A stretch of DNA of 64,000 nt from an uncultured Oscillospiraceae bacterium (GCA_904419145.1 CAJFQQ010000006.1:1-64000); one strand, 5' to 3'; shown: positions 7,031-16,012, counted from the stretch's first letter. The notes: generated from the letters alone by a model not told the origin. Program-made: numbers and translations.

Positions 7031-7678
7031 TTAGCGGCGGCGGGATACATACGACCGGCTGATGCCATATTCTGCAGCCAGTTCCCGCTGTGTACGCGGC
7101 CGGTGCCCATTGAGGCCATACCGCTGTTGGATAATGTCCATTTCTCGTTCAGTAAGACACTCTTTCACCAGCTTACGCAGCCTTGCATAAGTATCTTTTG
7201 TGTCCAGTTCTTCCATCATTGTGTCTTCTACACCTACAACATCCAAAAGGAACAGGCTGTTGCCATCTTTATCGGTTTCCAATGTGTCAGAGAGAGACAC
7301 CTCTCCCTGCAGCTTTTTCTGAGAACGGAAATGCATCAGGATCTCATTTTCAATACATCGGGCAGCATAGGTAGCAAGCCGTGCCCCCTTCTCGGGATTA
7401 TAGCTGGAGATGCCCTTGATCAGTCCAATCGTGCCGATGGAGATGAGATCCTCCTGATCTGCAGTCTGCGTATAGTACTTTTTGATAATGTGGGCTACTA
7501 GTCGAAGATTCCGCTCAATGAGGATATTTCTGGCCTCCATATCCCCCTGAGCATACCGTTCCAGGTACATCCGCTCCTCCTCCGCGCTGAGGGGCTTGGG
7601 AAACGATCCAATATTTCCCGTCAGATGCAGAGAAAGAAACAAGCTGCTGCGCAGCAGCAGCAATGCTGTGGTTAACAC
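7031..7678 (-). CDS. sigK: Sporulation sigma factor SigK-type, shortened C-terminus
   Basis: A sigma-70 family protein of 215 residues with a hydrophobic pro-sequence-like N-terminus followed by SFPKPLSAEEE, the hallmark of pro-sigma-K. Region 2 is clear (RNILIERNLRLVAHIIKKYY, DLISIGTIGLIKGI), as is a region 4 HTH (TQRELAAEYGISRSYVSR). The usual tail after SYVSR (IEKKAL-like helix) is replaced by Arg-Arg-stop, so it ends about 10-20 residues early. GTG at 7678 has the best ribosome-site spacing; ATG 7684 and GTG 7687 are alternatives. SigK directs late mother-cell transcription. Whether the short tail is functional is unclear; it lies at the accessory/core boundary. Confidence 0.8.
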   Translation of the reverse strand: MLTTALLLLRSSLFLSLHLTGNIGSFPKPLSAEEERMYLERYAQGDMEARNILIERNLRLVAHIIKKYYTQTADQEDLISIGTIGLIKGISSYNPEKGARLATYAARCIENEILMHFRSQKKLQGEVSLSDTLETDKDGNSLFLLDVVGVEDTMMEELDTKDTYARLRKLVKECLTEREMDIIQQRYGLNGHRPRTQRELAAEYGISRSYVSRRR

Positions 7679-7732
7679 ATCCATCACCTCTGTCCATCTC
7701 TATGTCTTGAGAGACTGTCCCTATACGCAAAA

Positions 7733-7762
7733 CCGCCGGGGCAATTTGATTCGCCCCGGCGG
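7733..7762 (-). terminator. Terminator of the DUF4397 gene
   Basis: CCGCCGGGGC/GCCCCGGCGG with a 10-base loop, 14 bases after the DUF4397 stop codon. Confidence 0.7.
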
Positions 7763-7775
7763 CATTGGATCCGAT

Positions 7776-8678
7776 TCAGTCGATCACTACCATGGTCTGG
7801 ATTGCGTTTTGCTCTGCCCCGGAACGAAGCAGGTATACTGTATAGGTATTATTGCGTAGCACATTGATATAGACAGACGCCACAGTCTCTGCTGGATGCT
7901 GCTCCCCCAGGAAAGCGCTGTCCAGTGTCTCTATATCCATCCAGGCCGGCATTGGGGTCAGGTCTGTTTCGGCAAAGAAGAACTGGTACTCTCCCGGGCG
8001 AATCCGCTTGAAGCTTGTGGTCTCCTTGAAACGGACATCAGAATATACTACACGTCCATCCCCCAGCAGCACATCCATCGGGGGGCTGTTATAGGCCAGA
8101 TTGCCGACTCGGAAATTGGAAGATCCGTCGCCGGGTGAACAGCAGCTATCTTGAATCTGCAGCAGATCCAGGCCGCCTGCCCGGTTGATGACAGCAATGG
8201 TGCTGGCGGTTCCATATTGGATCGGGATGGTCTTCTGCAGATAGATATATCCGTCCATGCCGCTGACTGTCACCGTCTGATAGCCGGCCGGGGCGCGGCC
8301 ATAAGTAGAAATGGATGCGTATGTGAGCCAGTTTGCCATCCGTATGCTGTTGATGCGGATACGGAAGGTCGGATAGCCGTAGGCGGCGTGTAGGAAACGT
8401 ACCCGGGCCGCCTGGAACCAGTTGGGGTAACTTGGTGTACTGGGGATAGGCGTACTGGGGGTACTTGGGATGGTGGGCGTGCTGGGTATGCTTGGGATGC
8501 TTGGTGTGCTGGGCGGCAGGATGGCATTCCCCTCGTCATCAATGGGGAGTCCCGCGCCCTCATCCGGCAGCGGGATAACTGGCGTACCGCCGGTCATGGC
8601 GTTCCCTGCGTCGTCGATAGGAAGCCCCGCGCCCTCATCCGGCAGCGGGATCATGGGCTCATATGGGTTGACAGGCAT
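7776..8678 (-). CDS. DUF4397 domain protein with repeated N-terminus
   Basis: A 300-residue protein. Residues 1-52 contain two copies of IPLPDEGAGLPIDD-GNA; about 53-85 is a Ser/Pro/Thr/Ile low-complexity linker; the rest is the DUF4397 beta-sandwich (starting ARVRFLHAAYGYP). No signal peptide or membrane segment is visible. DUF4397 proteins are often extracellular or spore/cell-surface associated. Its place beside sigK hints at a spore-coat role, which is inference. The ATG at 8678 is 27 bases from AAAGGAGG because a perfect hairpin lies between them. Confidence 0.75.
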   Translation of the reverse strand: MPVNPYEPMIPLPDEGAGLPIDDAGNAMTGGTPVIPLPDEGAGLPIDDEGNAILPPSTPSIPSIPSTPTIPSTPSTPIPSTPSYPNWFQAARVRFLHAAYGYPTFRIRINSIRMANWLTYASISTYGRAPAGYQTVTVSGMDGYIYLQKTIPIQYGTASTIAVINRAGGLDLLQIQDSCCSPGDGSSNFRVGNLAYNSPPMDVLLGDGRVVYSDVRFKETTSFKRIRPGEYQFFFAETDLTPMPAWMDIETLDSAFLGEQHPAETVASVYINVLRNNTYTVYLLRSGAEQNAIQTMVVID

Positions 8679-8685
8679 ATTGATT

Positions 8686-8713
8686 CACCGGAAATCTCCG
8701 GTGGTCCTCCTTT
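8686..8713 (-). promoter_or_regulatory. Ribosome site separated from the start by a perfect hairpin
   Basis: On the minus strand AAAGGAGG is followed by AC, then an 18-base hairpin (CACCGGA-GATT-TCCGGTG), then AATCAAT and the ATG of the DUF4397 gene. If the hairpin folds, the effective spacing becomes about nine bases, which is ideal; unfolded it is 27, which is poor. Confidence 0.6.
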
Positions 8714-8830
8714 CCTTCTGATACAGTCTATCTTATTCCGTGCCCGTGGCCTTGGTACCCTGATCCCCTTCCCTTTTTTCTATGCTTGTGGTATACTGAG
8801 CGTGCAAATCTCTGATACAGCGAGGAAACC

Positions 8831-9961
8831 ATGAACGAAAAAGAAATCTCTGAGATCCGCCGCCGTTTTCGCGCGGACCGCAGCAATATCACCTATGTCC
8901 GTGGATGTTATGTCAATGAAAAGCGGGAGATCCTGTCTGAATTCAACCAATCCCTGGCGCTGCTGAGCCAGGAGGAAAATGAGAAGTTTCTTACCATTCT
9001 GAAGAGAACCCTATCGGGAACGCTGGGCAAAAACCTGCTGGATCTCTCGTTTACCACCCAGCAGGTGGTGTCTGGAGCGGAGCACAAGCTGCTTATGGCC
9101 CTGCGGGACTCGGCGCTCAAGGACCCGGATGCTGTCCATGCCCTCTTCCAGGCAATCATCTCCTCCCTCGTCATGGAGGGCAGCTATCTGATCCTCCTGG
9201 CCTGTGATGCTTACGATATTCCCTATCGCGGCAAGGATGACGAGATCCAGGCCGACGCCTCCTCTGAGGTCTACACCTATTTCCTCTGCAGCATCTGCCC
9301 CATCAAGCCCACCAAGCCCGCTCTTGGCTACGACATGCAGGAGAATGTCTTCCACGATCTGCGGACAGACTGGGTGGTCAGCCCGCCGGTCTGCGGCTTT
9401 CTCTTCCCTGCCTTCGACGACCGCAGCACCAATCTGTATGGCGCCCTCTACTACACGAAGGACGTGAAGGAGGGCCAGGACGCCTTGGTCGAGACACTCT
9501 TCCACACCCAGCCGCCCATGCCGGCAGCGGCGCAGAAGGAGAGCTTTCAAACCATCCTGGGGGATGCTTTGGGCGACGAGAGCAGTTACCAGGTGGTCCA
9601 GGCTGTCCACGGAGAGCTGCGGGACATTCTGGAGGAACATAAGGCCAGCCGCGATCCCCAGCCGCTGGTACTGTCGAAGGAGGCGGTGGGCCGGGTACTG
9701 GCGGACTGCGGCGCCACAGAGGAGCAGGTGGATGCCTTTGCATCGGGCTACGCGGCATCCTTTGGTGCCGATGCCGGGCTCCATCCCCGGAATGTGGTGG
9801 ACACCAAGCAGCTGGAGATCGCCACAGCGGATGTGACCATTCGGCTGAGTCCCGACCGCAGCGACCTGGTAGAGACCCGGGTCATTGACGGCGCCCGATA
9901 CATCCTGGTTCGGGCCGAGGATCAGGTGACGGTCAACGGCGTCCCCATTCACATCTCATAA
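8831..9961 (+). CDS. DUF4317 family protein
   Basis: A 376-residue soluble protein starting MNEKEISEIRRRFRADRSNI, then VRGCYVNEKREI. It belongs to DUF4317, found almost only in Firmicutes anaerobes. No catalytic motif is evident and no function is established. GAGGAAACC precedes the ATG, and a strong terminator follows. It is monocistronic and divergent from the DUF4397 gene. Confidence 0.8.
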   Translation: MNEKEISEIRRRFRADRSNITYVRGCYVNEKREILSEFNQSLALLSQEENEKFLTILKRTLSGTLGKNLLDLSFTTQQVVSGAEHKLLMALRDSALKDPDAVHALFQAIISSLVMEGSYLILLACDAYDIPYRGKDDEIQADASSEVYTYFLCSICPIKPTKPALGYDMQENVFHDLRTDWVVSPPVCGFLFPAFDDRSTNLYGALYYTKDVKEGQDALVETLFHTQPPMPAAAQKESFQTILGDALGDESSYQVVQAVHGELRDILEEHKASRDPQPLVLSKEAVGRVLADCGATEEQVDAFASGYAASFGADAGLHPRNVVDTKQLEIATADVTIRLSPDRSDLVETRVIDGARYILVRAEDQVTVNGVPIHIS

Positions 9962-9983
9962 GAGCGCATCAGCAAAGCAACAA

Positions 9984-10012
9984 GGCCGGGTCCCGCGAAA
10001 CGGGACCCGGCC
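9984..10012 (+). terminator. Terminator of the DUF4317 gene
   Basis: Perfect 12-bp stem GGCCGGGTCCCG/CGGGACCCGGCC with a 5-base loop, 22 bases after the stop codon. Confidence 0.75.
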
Positions 10013-10289
10013 GATCTATATGAAGTGGTCTTGCACCACAGTTCTTCTGTTTGTCGTTGTGTTGTATCGCTTCTATCATTTGTGAAAAAGGTATTTGTAT
10101 GTCGTTCTGTCCGTCTCGCTCTTCGATAGGCCGTCCCCCTTTCTGCAACGCCTGTGTATGGTGTGGTCGTTTGGTGTGGTCGAAGCCTTCATTGTCTTAT
10201 CCCTATATATCACCTCCTGATGATGGTAGAATACACCAGGAATTTGAACATGCTGTGAAGCCGCTGCGAATATTCTGTAAACCAACTGT

Positions 10290-10415
10290 AAACGATATGC
10301 CCCTGAGTCGGGGACGGAAACCTGCCGCCGGGAGTTGCCCGGCCTACGGGGCCGCAGGTCTGCCCCAGAGGCTCCGGCCCGTCACAAATTCCGGGGAACC
10401 AGAAAAGCCAGCCGC
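10290..10415 (+). ncRNA. Candidate structured RNA ahead of a shared terminator
   Basis: In the 540-base gap between DUF4317 and hemL, a G+C-rich block holds nested complementary segments: CCCC-TGAGTC-GGGG (about 10302-10315), GACGG with CCGTC, ACCTGC with GCAGGT, and CCGGG with CCCGG. It runs directly into the terminator at 10416-10457. It does not match cobalamin, SRP, tmRNA or RNase P cores that I know; 6S-like folding is possible. The strand is uncertain. The rest of the gap (10020-10290) shows only a weak 38-codon minus-strand frame (10079-10195) with poor ribosome-site spacing. Confidence 0.3.
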
Positions 10416-10457
10416 AAAAACACGCCGGACCTCGAAAAGAAGGTCCGGCGTGTTTTT
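10416..10457. terminator. Bidirectional terminator after hemL
   Basis: AAAAACACGCCGGACCT pairs perfectly with AGGTCCGGCGTGTTTTT around an 8-base loop, giving T-runs on both strands. It ends the 25-gene minus-strand operon 42 bases past hemL, and would also stop plus-strand RNA from the preceding gap. Confidence 0.8.
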
Positions 10458-10498
10458 TCTTATGATTTATCGCAGCGCGGAAGGGCCGTCCGCTCCCC

Positions 10499-11779
10499 TT
10501 ACAGGCTGGCAAACACCTCGTCCGCTGCCTGGGCGGTCGCCTCCAGCTGCTCCCTGGTGTGGGCGGCGCTGACGAACATGGCCTCGAACTGAGCAGGCGC
10601 CAGAGCCACACCCCGCTGGAGCATGCCGGCGAAGTAGGCGGCATAGCGGCTCAGGTCGCTGGTCTGGGCTCCGGGCAGGTCCTCTACCGCCTGGGCGGTG
10701 AAGAAGGGCGAGAGCAGGGACTCCACCTGATTCACCGTCACGGGCACATTGTGGCGCTTGGCCGCGGCGCGCATGGCCTCCGCCAGCCACTTGCCCTTCT
10801 CTCCAATGTCGGTATAGACCTCCGGGTGGTCCCGCAGATACGTCAGCTGGGCAAGGCCGGCAGCCATGGCCACCGGGTTGCCGCTGAGGGTCCCGGCCTG
10901 GTACACCGGGCCGCAGGGGGCCACCTGCTCCATCACCTCCCGGCTGCCGCAGTAGGCGCCCACCGGCATACCGCCGCCGATGATCTTGCCGAAGGTGGTG
11001 AGGTCGGCCTTCACGCCGTAATAGGCCTGGGCGCCGCCCAGGCACAGGCGGAACCCGGTAATGACCTCGTCGAAGATCAGCAGGGCACCGTACTGGTCGC
11101 ACAGCTTCCGCAGCCCCTGGAGGAAGCCCTCCTTCGGGGTCACCACTCCCATATTGGCTGCCACCGGCTCCACGATGACGCAGGCAATCTGGTTCGGGTA
11201 CTCAGCAAACAGGGCCTCTACCCCGCCCAGGTCGTTGTACTGGGCGGTGAGGGTGTGCTTCACGATGTCCACCGGCACGCCGGCGCTGCTGGGATGGCCC
11301 CCCGCCAGGGCAGAGGAACCGGCGCTCACCAGCAGGCAGTCGCTGTGGCCGTGGTAGCAGCCGTGGAACTTGAGGATCTTGTCCCGTCCCGTGACGCCCC
11401 GGGCCAGACGGATAGCGGACATCACCGCCTCCGTGCCGGAGTTCACCATGCGGACCTCCTGGATATTGGGCACCAGATCCACCATCAGCTCCGCGATCTC
11501 CACCTCCCGGCGGGTAGGGGCGCCGAAGCTGAGGCCGTCCTTCACAGCCTTCTCCACCGCCTCACGAATCACCGGGTGGTTATGCCCCAGGATCATGGGA
11601 CCCCAGGAGCAGACATAGTCGATATACTTCTTGCCATCCTCATCGTATTCATAGGCGCCGTCTGCCCGAGCGATGAACCGGGGCGCCATATTCACCGCGC
11701 GGAAGGCGCGCACCGGGGAGTTGACCCCGCCGGGCATGACCTTCTGGGCCTCTTCAAACAGCAGTTCGGACTTGTCCAT
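10499..11779 (-). CDS. hemL: Glutamate-1-semialdehyde 2,1-aminomutase
   Basis: A class-III PLP aminotransferase of 426 residues that converts glutamate-1-semialdehyde to 5-aminolevulinate in the C5 route to tetrapyrroles. It shows the [10 protein letters not shown] start, [14 protein letters not shown] (cofactor phosphate) and [19 protein letters not shown] with the PLP lysine near residue 265. The start ATG at 11779 shares one base with the hemB stop (TGATG), so the longer frame to 11881 is rejected. It is the last gene of the operon and pairs functionally with hemA at 16062. Confidence 0.95.
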   Translation of the reverse strand: MDKSELLFEEAQKVMPGGVNSPVRAFRAVNMAPRFIARADGAYEYDEDGKKYIDYVCSWGPMILGHNHPVIREAVEKAVKDGLSFGAPTRREVEIAELMVDLVPNIQEVRMVNSGTEAVMSAIRLARGVTGRDKILKFHGCYHGHSDCLLVSAGSSALAGGHPSSAGVPVDIVKHTLTAQYNDLGGVEALFAEYPNQIACVIVEPVAANMGVVTPKEGFLQGLRKLCDQYGALLIFDEVITGFRLCLGGAQAYYGVKADLTTFGKIIGGGMPVGAYCGSREVMEQVAPCGPVYQAGTLSGNPVAMAAGLAQLTYLRDHPEVYTDIGEKGKWLAEAMRAAAKRHNVPVTVNQVESLLSPFFTAQAVEDLPGAQTSDLSRYAAYFAGMLQRGVALAPAQFEAMFVSAAHTREQLEATAQAADEVFASL

Positions 11780-12762
11780 CAGCCGATATCCCCCTTTTTC
11801 ATAGCGTCCGCCAGCTCCTTGGCGTAATAGGTGATGAGCATGTTGGCCCCGGCCCGGAACACCGACACCGCGCTCTCGCACATGATGCGGTACTCGTCCA
11901 CCAGACCGGCGGCTGCGGCGGATTTAATCATGGCGTATTCACCGGAGACCTGATAGGCGCACATGGGCAGGTCAAAGGCGTCGCTGCACTCCCGGATGAT
12001 GTCCAGATAGGCAAGGGCCGGCTTCACCATCAGGATGTCCGCGCCCTCCTCCACATCCAGAGCGCACTCCTTCAGCGCCTCCCGGCGGTTGTGGGGGTCC
12101 ATCTGGTACCCCTTCCGGTCCCCAAAGGAGGGGGCGGAGCCGGCGGCAGCGCGGAAGGGCCCGTAAAAGGCGGAGGCGTACTTGGCGGAATAGGACATGA
12201 TGGGGGTCATGGTGTAGCCGTGCGCATCCAGCGTCTGACGGATGGCGGCAATACGGCCGTCCATCATGTCGCTGGGAGCCACCATGTCCGCCCCGGCCTG
12301 CACATGGCTGAGGGCGGTCTTGGACAGGACCTCCAGGGTCTTGTCGTTGTCCACCTCGTGGCCGCAGAGGATCCCACAGTGGCCGTGGTCGGTGTATTCG
12401 CACATGCACACATCGGTGATCACATAGAAATCCGGATACTTTGCCTTGATGGCCCGAATGGCCTCCTGAATGACACCATGCTCGTCCCAGGCGGAGGAGC
12501 CGCAGGCATCCTTGCTCTTGGGCAGGCCAAAGAGGATGCAGTGGTTCACGCCGTGGGCAAGGCACTCCTCCACGGCCTGGCACACGCTGTCCAGCCCGTA
12601 GTGGTTCTGACCGGCCAGACTCTCGATGGGGCGGACGCCCTGGAGCACTTCATCCACAAAAATAGGATAGATCAGGCTGTCGGGGGACATGCGGGTCTCC
12701 CGGCACATCCGGCGCACCGCATCGTTGCGGCGCAGGCGGCGGGGGCGGTTGGTGAGTTCCAT
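11779..12762 (-). CDS. hemB: Porphobilinogen synthase (ALA dehydratase)
   Basis: A 327-residue enzyme that condenses two 5-aminolevulinates to porphobilinogen. It has the family N-terminus [18 protein letters not shown], a metal-binding-type [13 protein letters not shown], a Schiff-base region [14 protein letters not shown] and [12 protein letters not shown]. The cysteines in [11 protein letters not shown] indicate a zinc-type enzyme. Start ATG 12762 follows CAGGAGGTAAG; the 25 extra upstream codons are not supported. Confidence 0.95.
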   Translation of the reverse strand: MELTNRPRRLRRNDAVRRMCRETRMSPDSLIYPIFVDEVLQGVRPIESLAGQNHYGLDSVCQAVEECLAHGVNHCILFGLPKSKDACGSSAWDEHGVIQEAIRAIKAKYPDFYVITDVCMCEYTDHGHCGILCGHEVDNDKTLEVLSKTALSHVQAGADMVAPSDMMDGRIAAIRQTLDAHGYTMTPIMSYSAKYASAFYGPFRAAAGSAPSFGDRKGYQMDPHNRREALKECALDVEEGADILMVKPALAYLDIIRECSDAFDLPMCAYQVSGEYAMIKSAAAAGLVDEYRIMCESAVSVFRAGANMLITYYAKELADAMKKGDIG

Positions 12763-12850
12763 CGTATTTCTTACCTCCTGGAACAAAAAATTATCCGATA
12801 ATGGGAGGCGGCCGGGCAGCCCCGCCGGCTCCACCATTTCTTCTTACAGC

Positions 12851-14344
12851 TTACAGCGCAAGGGCCAGATCCACCAGCGCGTCGATGGTGGCCTTTTGAG
12901 CGATCCGGACCGCGATGCCGTGTTTACGGGCCTCGGCAGCGGTCTGCTCCCCAATACAAAGGCCCGTGATCTTGGAGAAATCGGCCTCCTCACCCACCGA
13001 GGAGACAAAGCCCTTCACCGTGGAGGCGGAGGTGAAGGTCACATAGGTCACTTCCCCGTCCTCCAGCATCCGCCGCAGCTCCTCAGATCTGGGATTCTCA
13101 TAGACCGTCCGGTACACCGGGATATCATCATAGGACATGTTACCCTTTTCCAGGGCCTCTGTCAAGGCGGGGGAACCGATTTCCGCCCGGAGGATCAGCA
13201 CCCTGCCGTCGGCCTGTTCCGCCAGCTCCGCCCCCAGGTGGGCTGCGTCATAGACCGACGGGATCAGATCCGCCGTGAGGCCGTGGCCCGCCAATGCCCT
13301 GGCAGTCCCGGAACCGATGGCCGCCAGGCGGACCGCTCCCAGATGCCGCGCATCTTTTCCCATGCCCCGCAGGCACTCCCAGAACGCCTCCACACCGGCG
13401 GGACTGGTAAAGACCAGCCACTGATACGCCTGGATCTGCCCCAGAGCGCGCTCCATCTCCGGACAGGGCACGATGGGAACCGTCTCGATGCAGGGGTACT
13501 CCACCACATCCGCTCCCAGCGCCCGCAGCTTGTCGGACAGCGTACCGGCGCGCTCCTTGGGCCGGGTCACCAGAATCTTCTCTCCATGGAGGGGACGCTT
13601 ATCAAACCAGCAGAAGTCCTTCGCCAGGGCACAGACCTTCCCCACAATGATGATGGCTGGGCTGTGGATGCCCATGGCCGCCGCCCGCTCCGGCAGCGTG
13701 GAGAGTGTGGCATCGCAGCGGCGCTGGGCCGGGGTCGTGCCGCTCTCCACCATGGCCGCGGGCATATCCGGGTCCATGCCGGCCTGGAGCAGTCCCTCCA
13801 CGATCTTGGGCATGGCGGTGACGCCCATGAGAAACACCAGGGTCCCCTTGGTGCGCACCAGCGCCTCAAAGTCGATGGACAGCTCTGCCCCGGCCCTGGC
13901 ATGGCCGGTGATGATATGGAGGGAGGAACAGAAGTCCCGGTGGGTCACCGGGATCCCCGCATAGGCACTGGCGGCAATGGCCGAGGTGATGCCGGGCACC
14001 TCCTCAAACTCGATACCGTGCTCCACCAGCAGCTCCAGCTCCTCGCCGCCCCGGCCGAAGACAAAGGGGTCGCCGCCCTTGAGCCGCACGACCACCTTGC
14101 CCTCCAGGGCCTTGTCCAGCAGGATCTGATTGATCTGCCACTGGGGCACCTTGTGGTGGGAGGCCTCCTTGCCCACGTCGATCTTCTCCGCTTTCTCCGG
14201 CATCATGGCTAAAATGGCGGGGCCTACCAAGCGGTCATAGACCACCACCTCCGCCTGGGACAGGGCCTCCCGGCCCCGAAGGGTGAGCAGGCCCGGGTCG
14301 CCGGGGCCCGCCCCCACCAAGATGACTTTTCCACGTCGCTCCAT
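12851..14344 (-). CDS. cobA-hemD: Uroporphyrinogen-III C-methyltransferase / uroporphyrinogen-III synthase fusion
   Basis: A 497-residue two-domain protein. Residues 1 to about 245 are an SAM-dependent SUMT (GAGPGDPGLLTLRG; RLKGGDPFVFGRGGEE; VPGITSAIAASAYAGIPVTH), which makes precorrin-2. About 250-490 is HemD, which closes hydroxymethylbilane to uroporphyrinogen III (ILVTRPKERAG; VFTSPAGVEAFWE; TYVTFTSASTVKGF). The fusion is usual in Clostridia and channels flux to corrinoid/siroheme. It lies directly after hemC. ATG 14344 follows AAAGGAG. Confidence 0.95.
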   Translation of the reverse strand: MERRGKVILVGAGPGDPGLLTLRGREALSQAEVVVYDRLVGPAILAMMPEKAEKIDVGKEASHHKVPQWQINQILLDKALEGKVVVRLKGGDPFVFGRGGEELELLVEHGIEFEEVPGITSAIAASAYAGIPVTHRDFCSSLHIITGHARAGAELSIDFEALVRTKGTLVFLMGVTAMPKIVEGLLQAGMDPDMPAAMVESGTTPAQRRCDATLSTLPERAAAMGIHSPAIIIVGKVCALAKDFCWFDKRPLHGEKILVTRPKERAGTLSDKLRALGADVVEYPCIETVPIVPCPEMERALGQIQAYQWLVFTSPAGVEAFWECLRGMGKDARHLGAVRLAAIGSGTARALAGHGLTADLIPSVYDAAHLGAELAEQADGRVLILRAEIGSPALTEALEKGNMSYDDIPVYRTVYENPRSEELRRMLEDGEVTYVTFTSASTVKGFVSSVGEEADFSKITGLCIGEQTAAEARKHGIAVRIAQKATIDALVDLALAL

Positions 14345-14356
14345 GTCGATTCTCCT

Positions 14357-15208
14357 TTACCGCAGGCGCTTGGCCAGCGCAATGCCCAGTGCAGCGGCCT
14401 CGCTCACTGGACCTGTTATGGTATCCTTCACGCCGGACACATTCATGCCGGTCAATGTCATTGTATCCCCGGAAATGGTGGCAAAGGCCGCCACCGGGGA
14501 GGAGCAGCCACCGTCCAGCTCCCGGACAAAGGCCCGCTCCGCCAGGGCACAGGCAGTTCCTTCCGGATCAGAGAAACCGTCCAGGAAGGCGGTATCCTCT
14601 CCGGCGCGCATCTGGGCCGCCATGATCCCCTGTCCAGCCGCCGGAAGGATCTCCTCCGTGGAGAACCAGCGGCAGATCCGCCCTTCCAGTCCTAGGCGCT
14701 TCAGCCCCGCGCCGGCCAGCACCAGGGCCGCATACTGGCCCTCGTCCAGCTTGCGCAGCCGCGTCAGCACATTGCCCCGCACCGGGGCCACTGTCGCCTG
14801 GGGGAACAGCTTCTCCAGCTGCATCTTCCGCCGGAGACTGGCACAGCCGATGGGCTTTGAGAAGTCCAATTCCCGGACGCCCTCCGGCAAAACCAGCACG
14901 TCCCTGGGGTCCTCCCGGCGGGAGAACGCCACCAGAGGCAGGGCTGGATTTTCCTCCATGGGGAGATCCTTGCAGCTGTGGACGGTCACGTCCACCCGCC
15001 CATCCTGAAGGGCGGCGTCCAGCTCCTTCACAAAGAGGCCCTTGCCGCCCACCTTGTCCAGTGTGCGGTCCAAAATCTTGTCGCCGGTGGTCTTCATGGT
15101 CACCAGCTCCAGCGCAATTTCCGGGTGGGCTGCCTTCACAGCTTCCATCAGCAGCTCCGACTGGATCACTGCCAAGCGGCTCTCCCGGCTGCCAACACGT
15201 ATTTTCAT
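14357..15208 (-). CDS. hemC: Hydroxymethylbilane synthase (porphobilinogen deaminase)
   Basis: A 283-residue enzyme that polymerises four porphobilinogens on a dipyrromethane cofactor. Visible are KIRVGSRESRLAVIQ at the start, VHSCKDLPMEENPALPL, and DGGCSSPVAAFA, whose Cys (about residue 240) holds the cofactor. ATG 15208 overlaps the stop of the preceding dehydrogenase gene (ATGA), which rules out the longer frame to 15340. Confidence 0.95.
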   Translation of the reverse strand: MKIRVGSRESRLAVIQSELLMEAVKAAHPEIALELVTMKTTGDKILDRTLDKVGGKGLFVKELDAALQDGRVDVTVHSCKDLPMEENPALPLVAFSRREDPRDVLVLPEGVRELDFSKPIGCASLRRKMQLEKLFPQATVAPVRGNVLTRLRKLDEGQYAALVLAGAGLKRLGLEGRICRWFSTEEILPAAGQGIMAAQMRAGEDTAFLDGFSDPEGTACALAERAFVRELDGGCSSPVAAFATISGDTMTLTGMNVSGVKDTITGPVSEAAALGIALAKRLR

Positions 15209-15648
15209 GATTCCAACTCCTCCAAGGTCTTTCGGACGGCCTTCGCTGCCCGGGCAGTCCGTCTGTGGTCGCTGCCATCCCCCACTAACCCAGCCACCAG
15301 CGTTTCGGTCTGGCAGATCGCGGGAAAATAAAAGTCGCACTCATCGGGGCAGTCGCAGACATTCACCAGGATACCCCGGTCGCGGGCCTCCTCATATACC
15401 GCGTGGTTCACCGCCCGGTCATTGGTGGCGGCCACCGCCAGGAAGGCTCCTGTCAGATCGCCCGACTGATAAGAGCGCAGGAGACCGGCGATCCCCTCCG
15501 GCTTTTCCCGGATCTCCGGCGCAATCACCGTCACTCGGGTGCCGAATCGCTGAAGGACTGCCGCCCGGCGCAGTCCGATGGCGCCACCGCCGACCACCAC
15601 AACCGCTTTCCCGGCCAAATCAATAAACAGCGGAAACCGCAGGTTCAT
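15205..15648 (-). CDS. Precorrin-2 dehydrogenase (SirC/CysG-N type)
   Basis: A 147-residue NAD-dependent enzyme (precorrin-2 to sirohydrochlorin) like Met8p/SirC and the CysG N-terminal domain. The Rossmann motif VVVVGGGAIGLRRAA is at 16-30, then LAVAATND and NVCDCPDECDFYFPA. It lacks the longer dimerisation tail of some relatives. Chelation is supplied by cbiK in the same operon. Four-base overlap with hemC. Confidence 0.9.
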   Translation of the reverse strand: MNLRFPLFIDLAGKAVVVVGGGAIGLRRAAVLQRFGTRVTVIAPEIREKPEGIAGLLRSYQSGDLTGAFLAVAATNDRAVNHAVYEEARDRGILVNVCDCPDECDFYFPAICQTETLVAGLVGDGSDHRRTARAAKAVRKTLEELES

Positions 15649-15667
15649 TTCTCAGCCCCCTGTCTCT

Positions 15668-16012
15668 TCACCGCACCGGGGTGTAGTCGATCACCGATTC
15701 TTCATCGGTGGCCTCCAGCTTGAAGATCACCGGCCGCAGGCCATCGTTGCAGCTGCAGATTGCCACGCCCGGCTTTCTGATCCAATCCCCGTAATAAAAC
15801 AGATCGTTTCCGGCTCCATGGGCCAGCGCAAATACATACTGATAGATGGCCTTCCAGGCCTCGTCACACAATCCGTCCGGCTTGGCGTAATCGGCGTAAA
15901 ACACCTGCCCCTCCCGCATCATGGGACAGGGGCCAAGGCCCTCCACTCCGTACTCCTTTGCCAATTCCGCATCCAAAGTGGTTTTGAGCACTGTAATTTT
16001 CACTTTCTTCAT
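15668..16012 (-). CDS. TIGR04076 family protein
   Basis: A 114-residue protein with conserved cysteines (GPCPMM, AICSCNDGLRPVIF) and the TIGR04076 pattern (KITVLKTT, FYADYAKPDGLCDEAW). Function is unknown; the family is widespread in anaerobes, and the Cys residues suggest metal or redox chemistry. It sits between hemA and precorrin-2 dehydrogenase within the tetrapyrrole operon, so a role near iron/cobalt or siroheme handling is possible but unproven. Start ATG 16012 preferred over the eight-codon-longer frame. Confidence 0.8.
   Translation of the reverse strand: MKKVKITVLKTTLDAELAKEYGVEGLGPCPMMREGQVFYADYAKPDGLCDEAWKAIYQYVFALAHGAGNDLFYYGDWIRKPGVAICSCNDGLRPVIFKLEATDEESVIDYTPVR

Noticed and set aside
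8401..8660. Short repeated units resembling a CRISPR-like array
   Set aside because: The repeats are in-frame codons of the Ser/Pro linker and of the duplicated N-terminal motif of the DUF4397 gene; no constant repeat with unique spacers.
10076..10285. 69-codon minus-strand frame (and its 38-codon internal version)
   Set aside because: The AGGAGGTGAT site is about 20 bases from the internal ATG; no family resemblance.
10290..10415. Cobalamin riboswitch near the hemL end
   Set aside because: The conserved aptamer core is absent here and the region is downstream, not upstream, of the operon; the genuine riboswitch is at 33431-33610.
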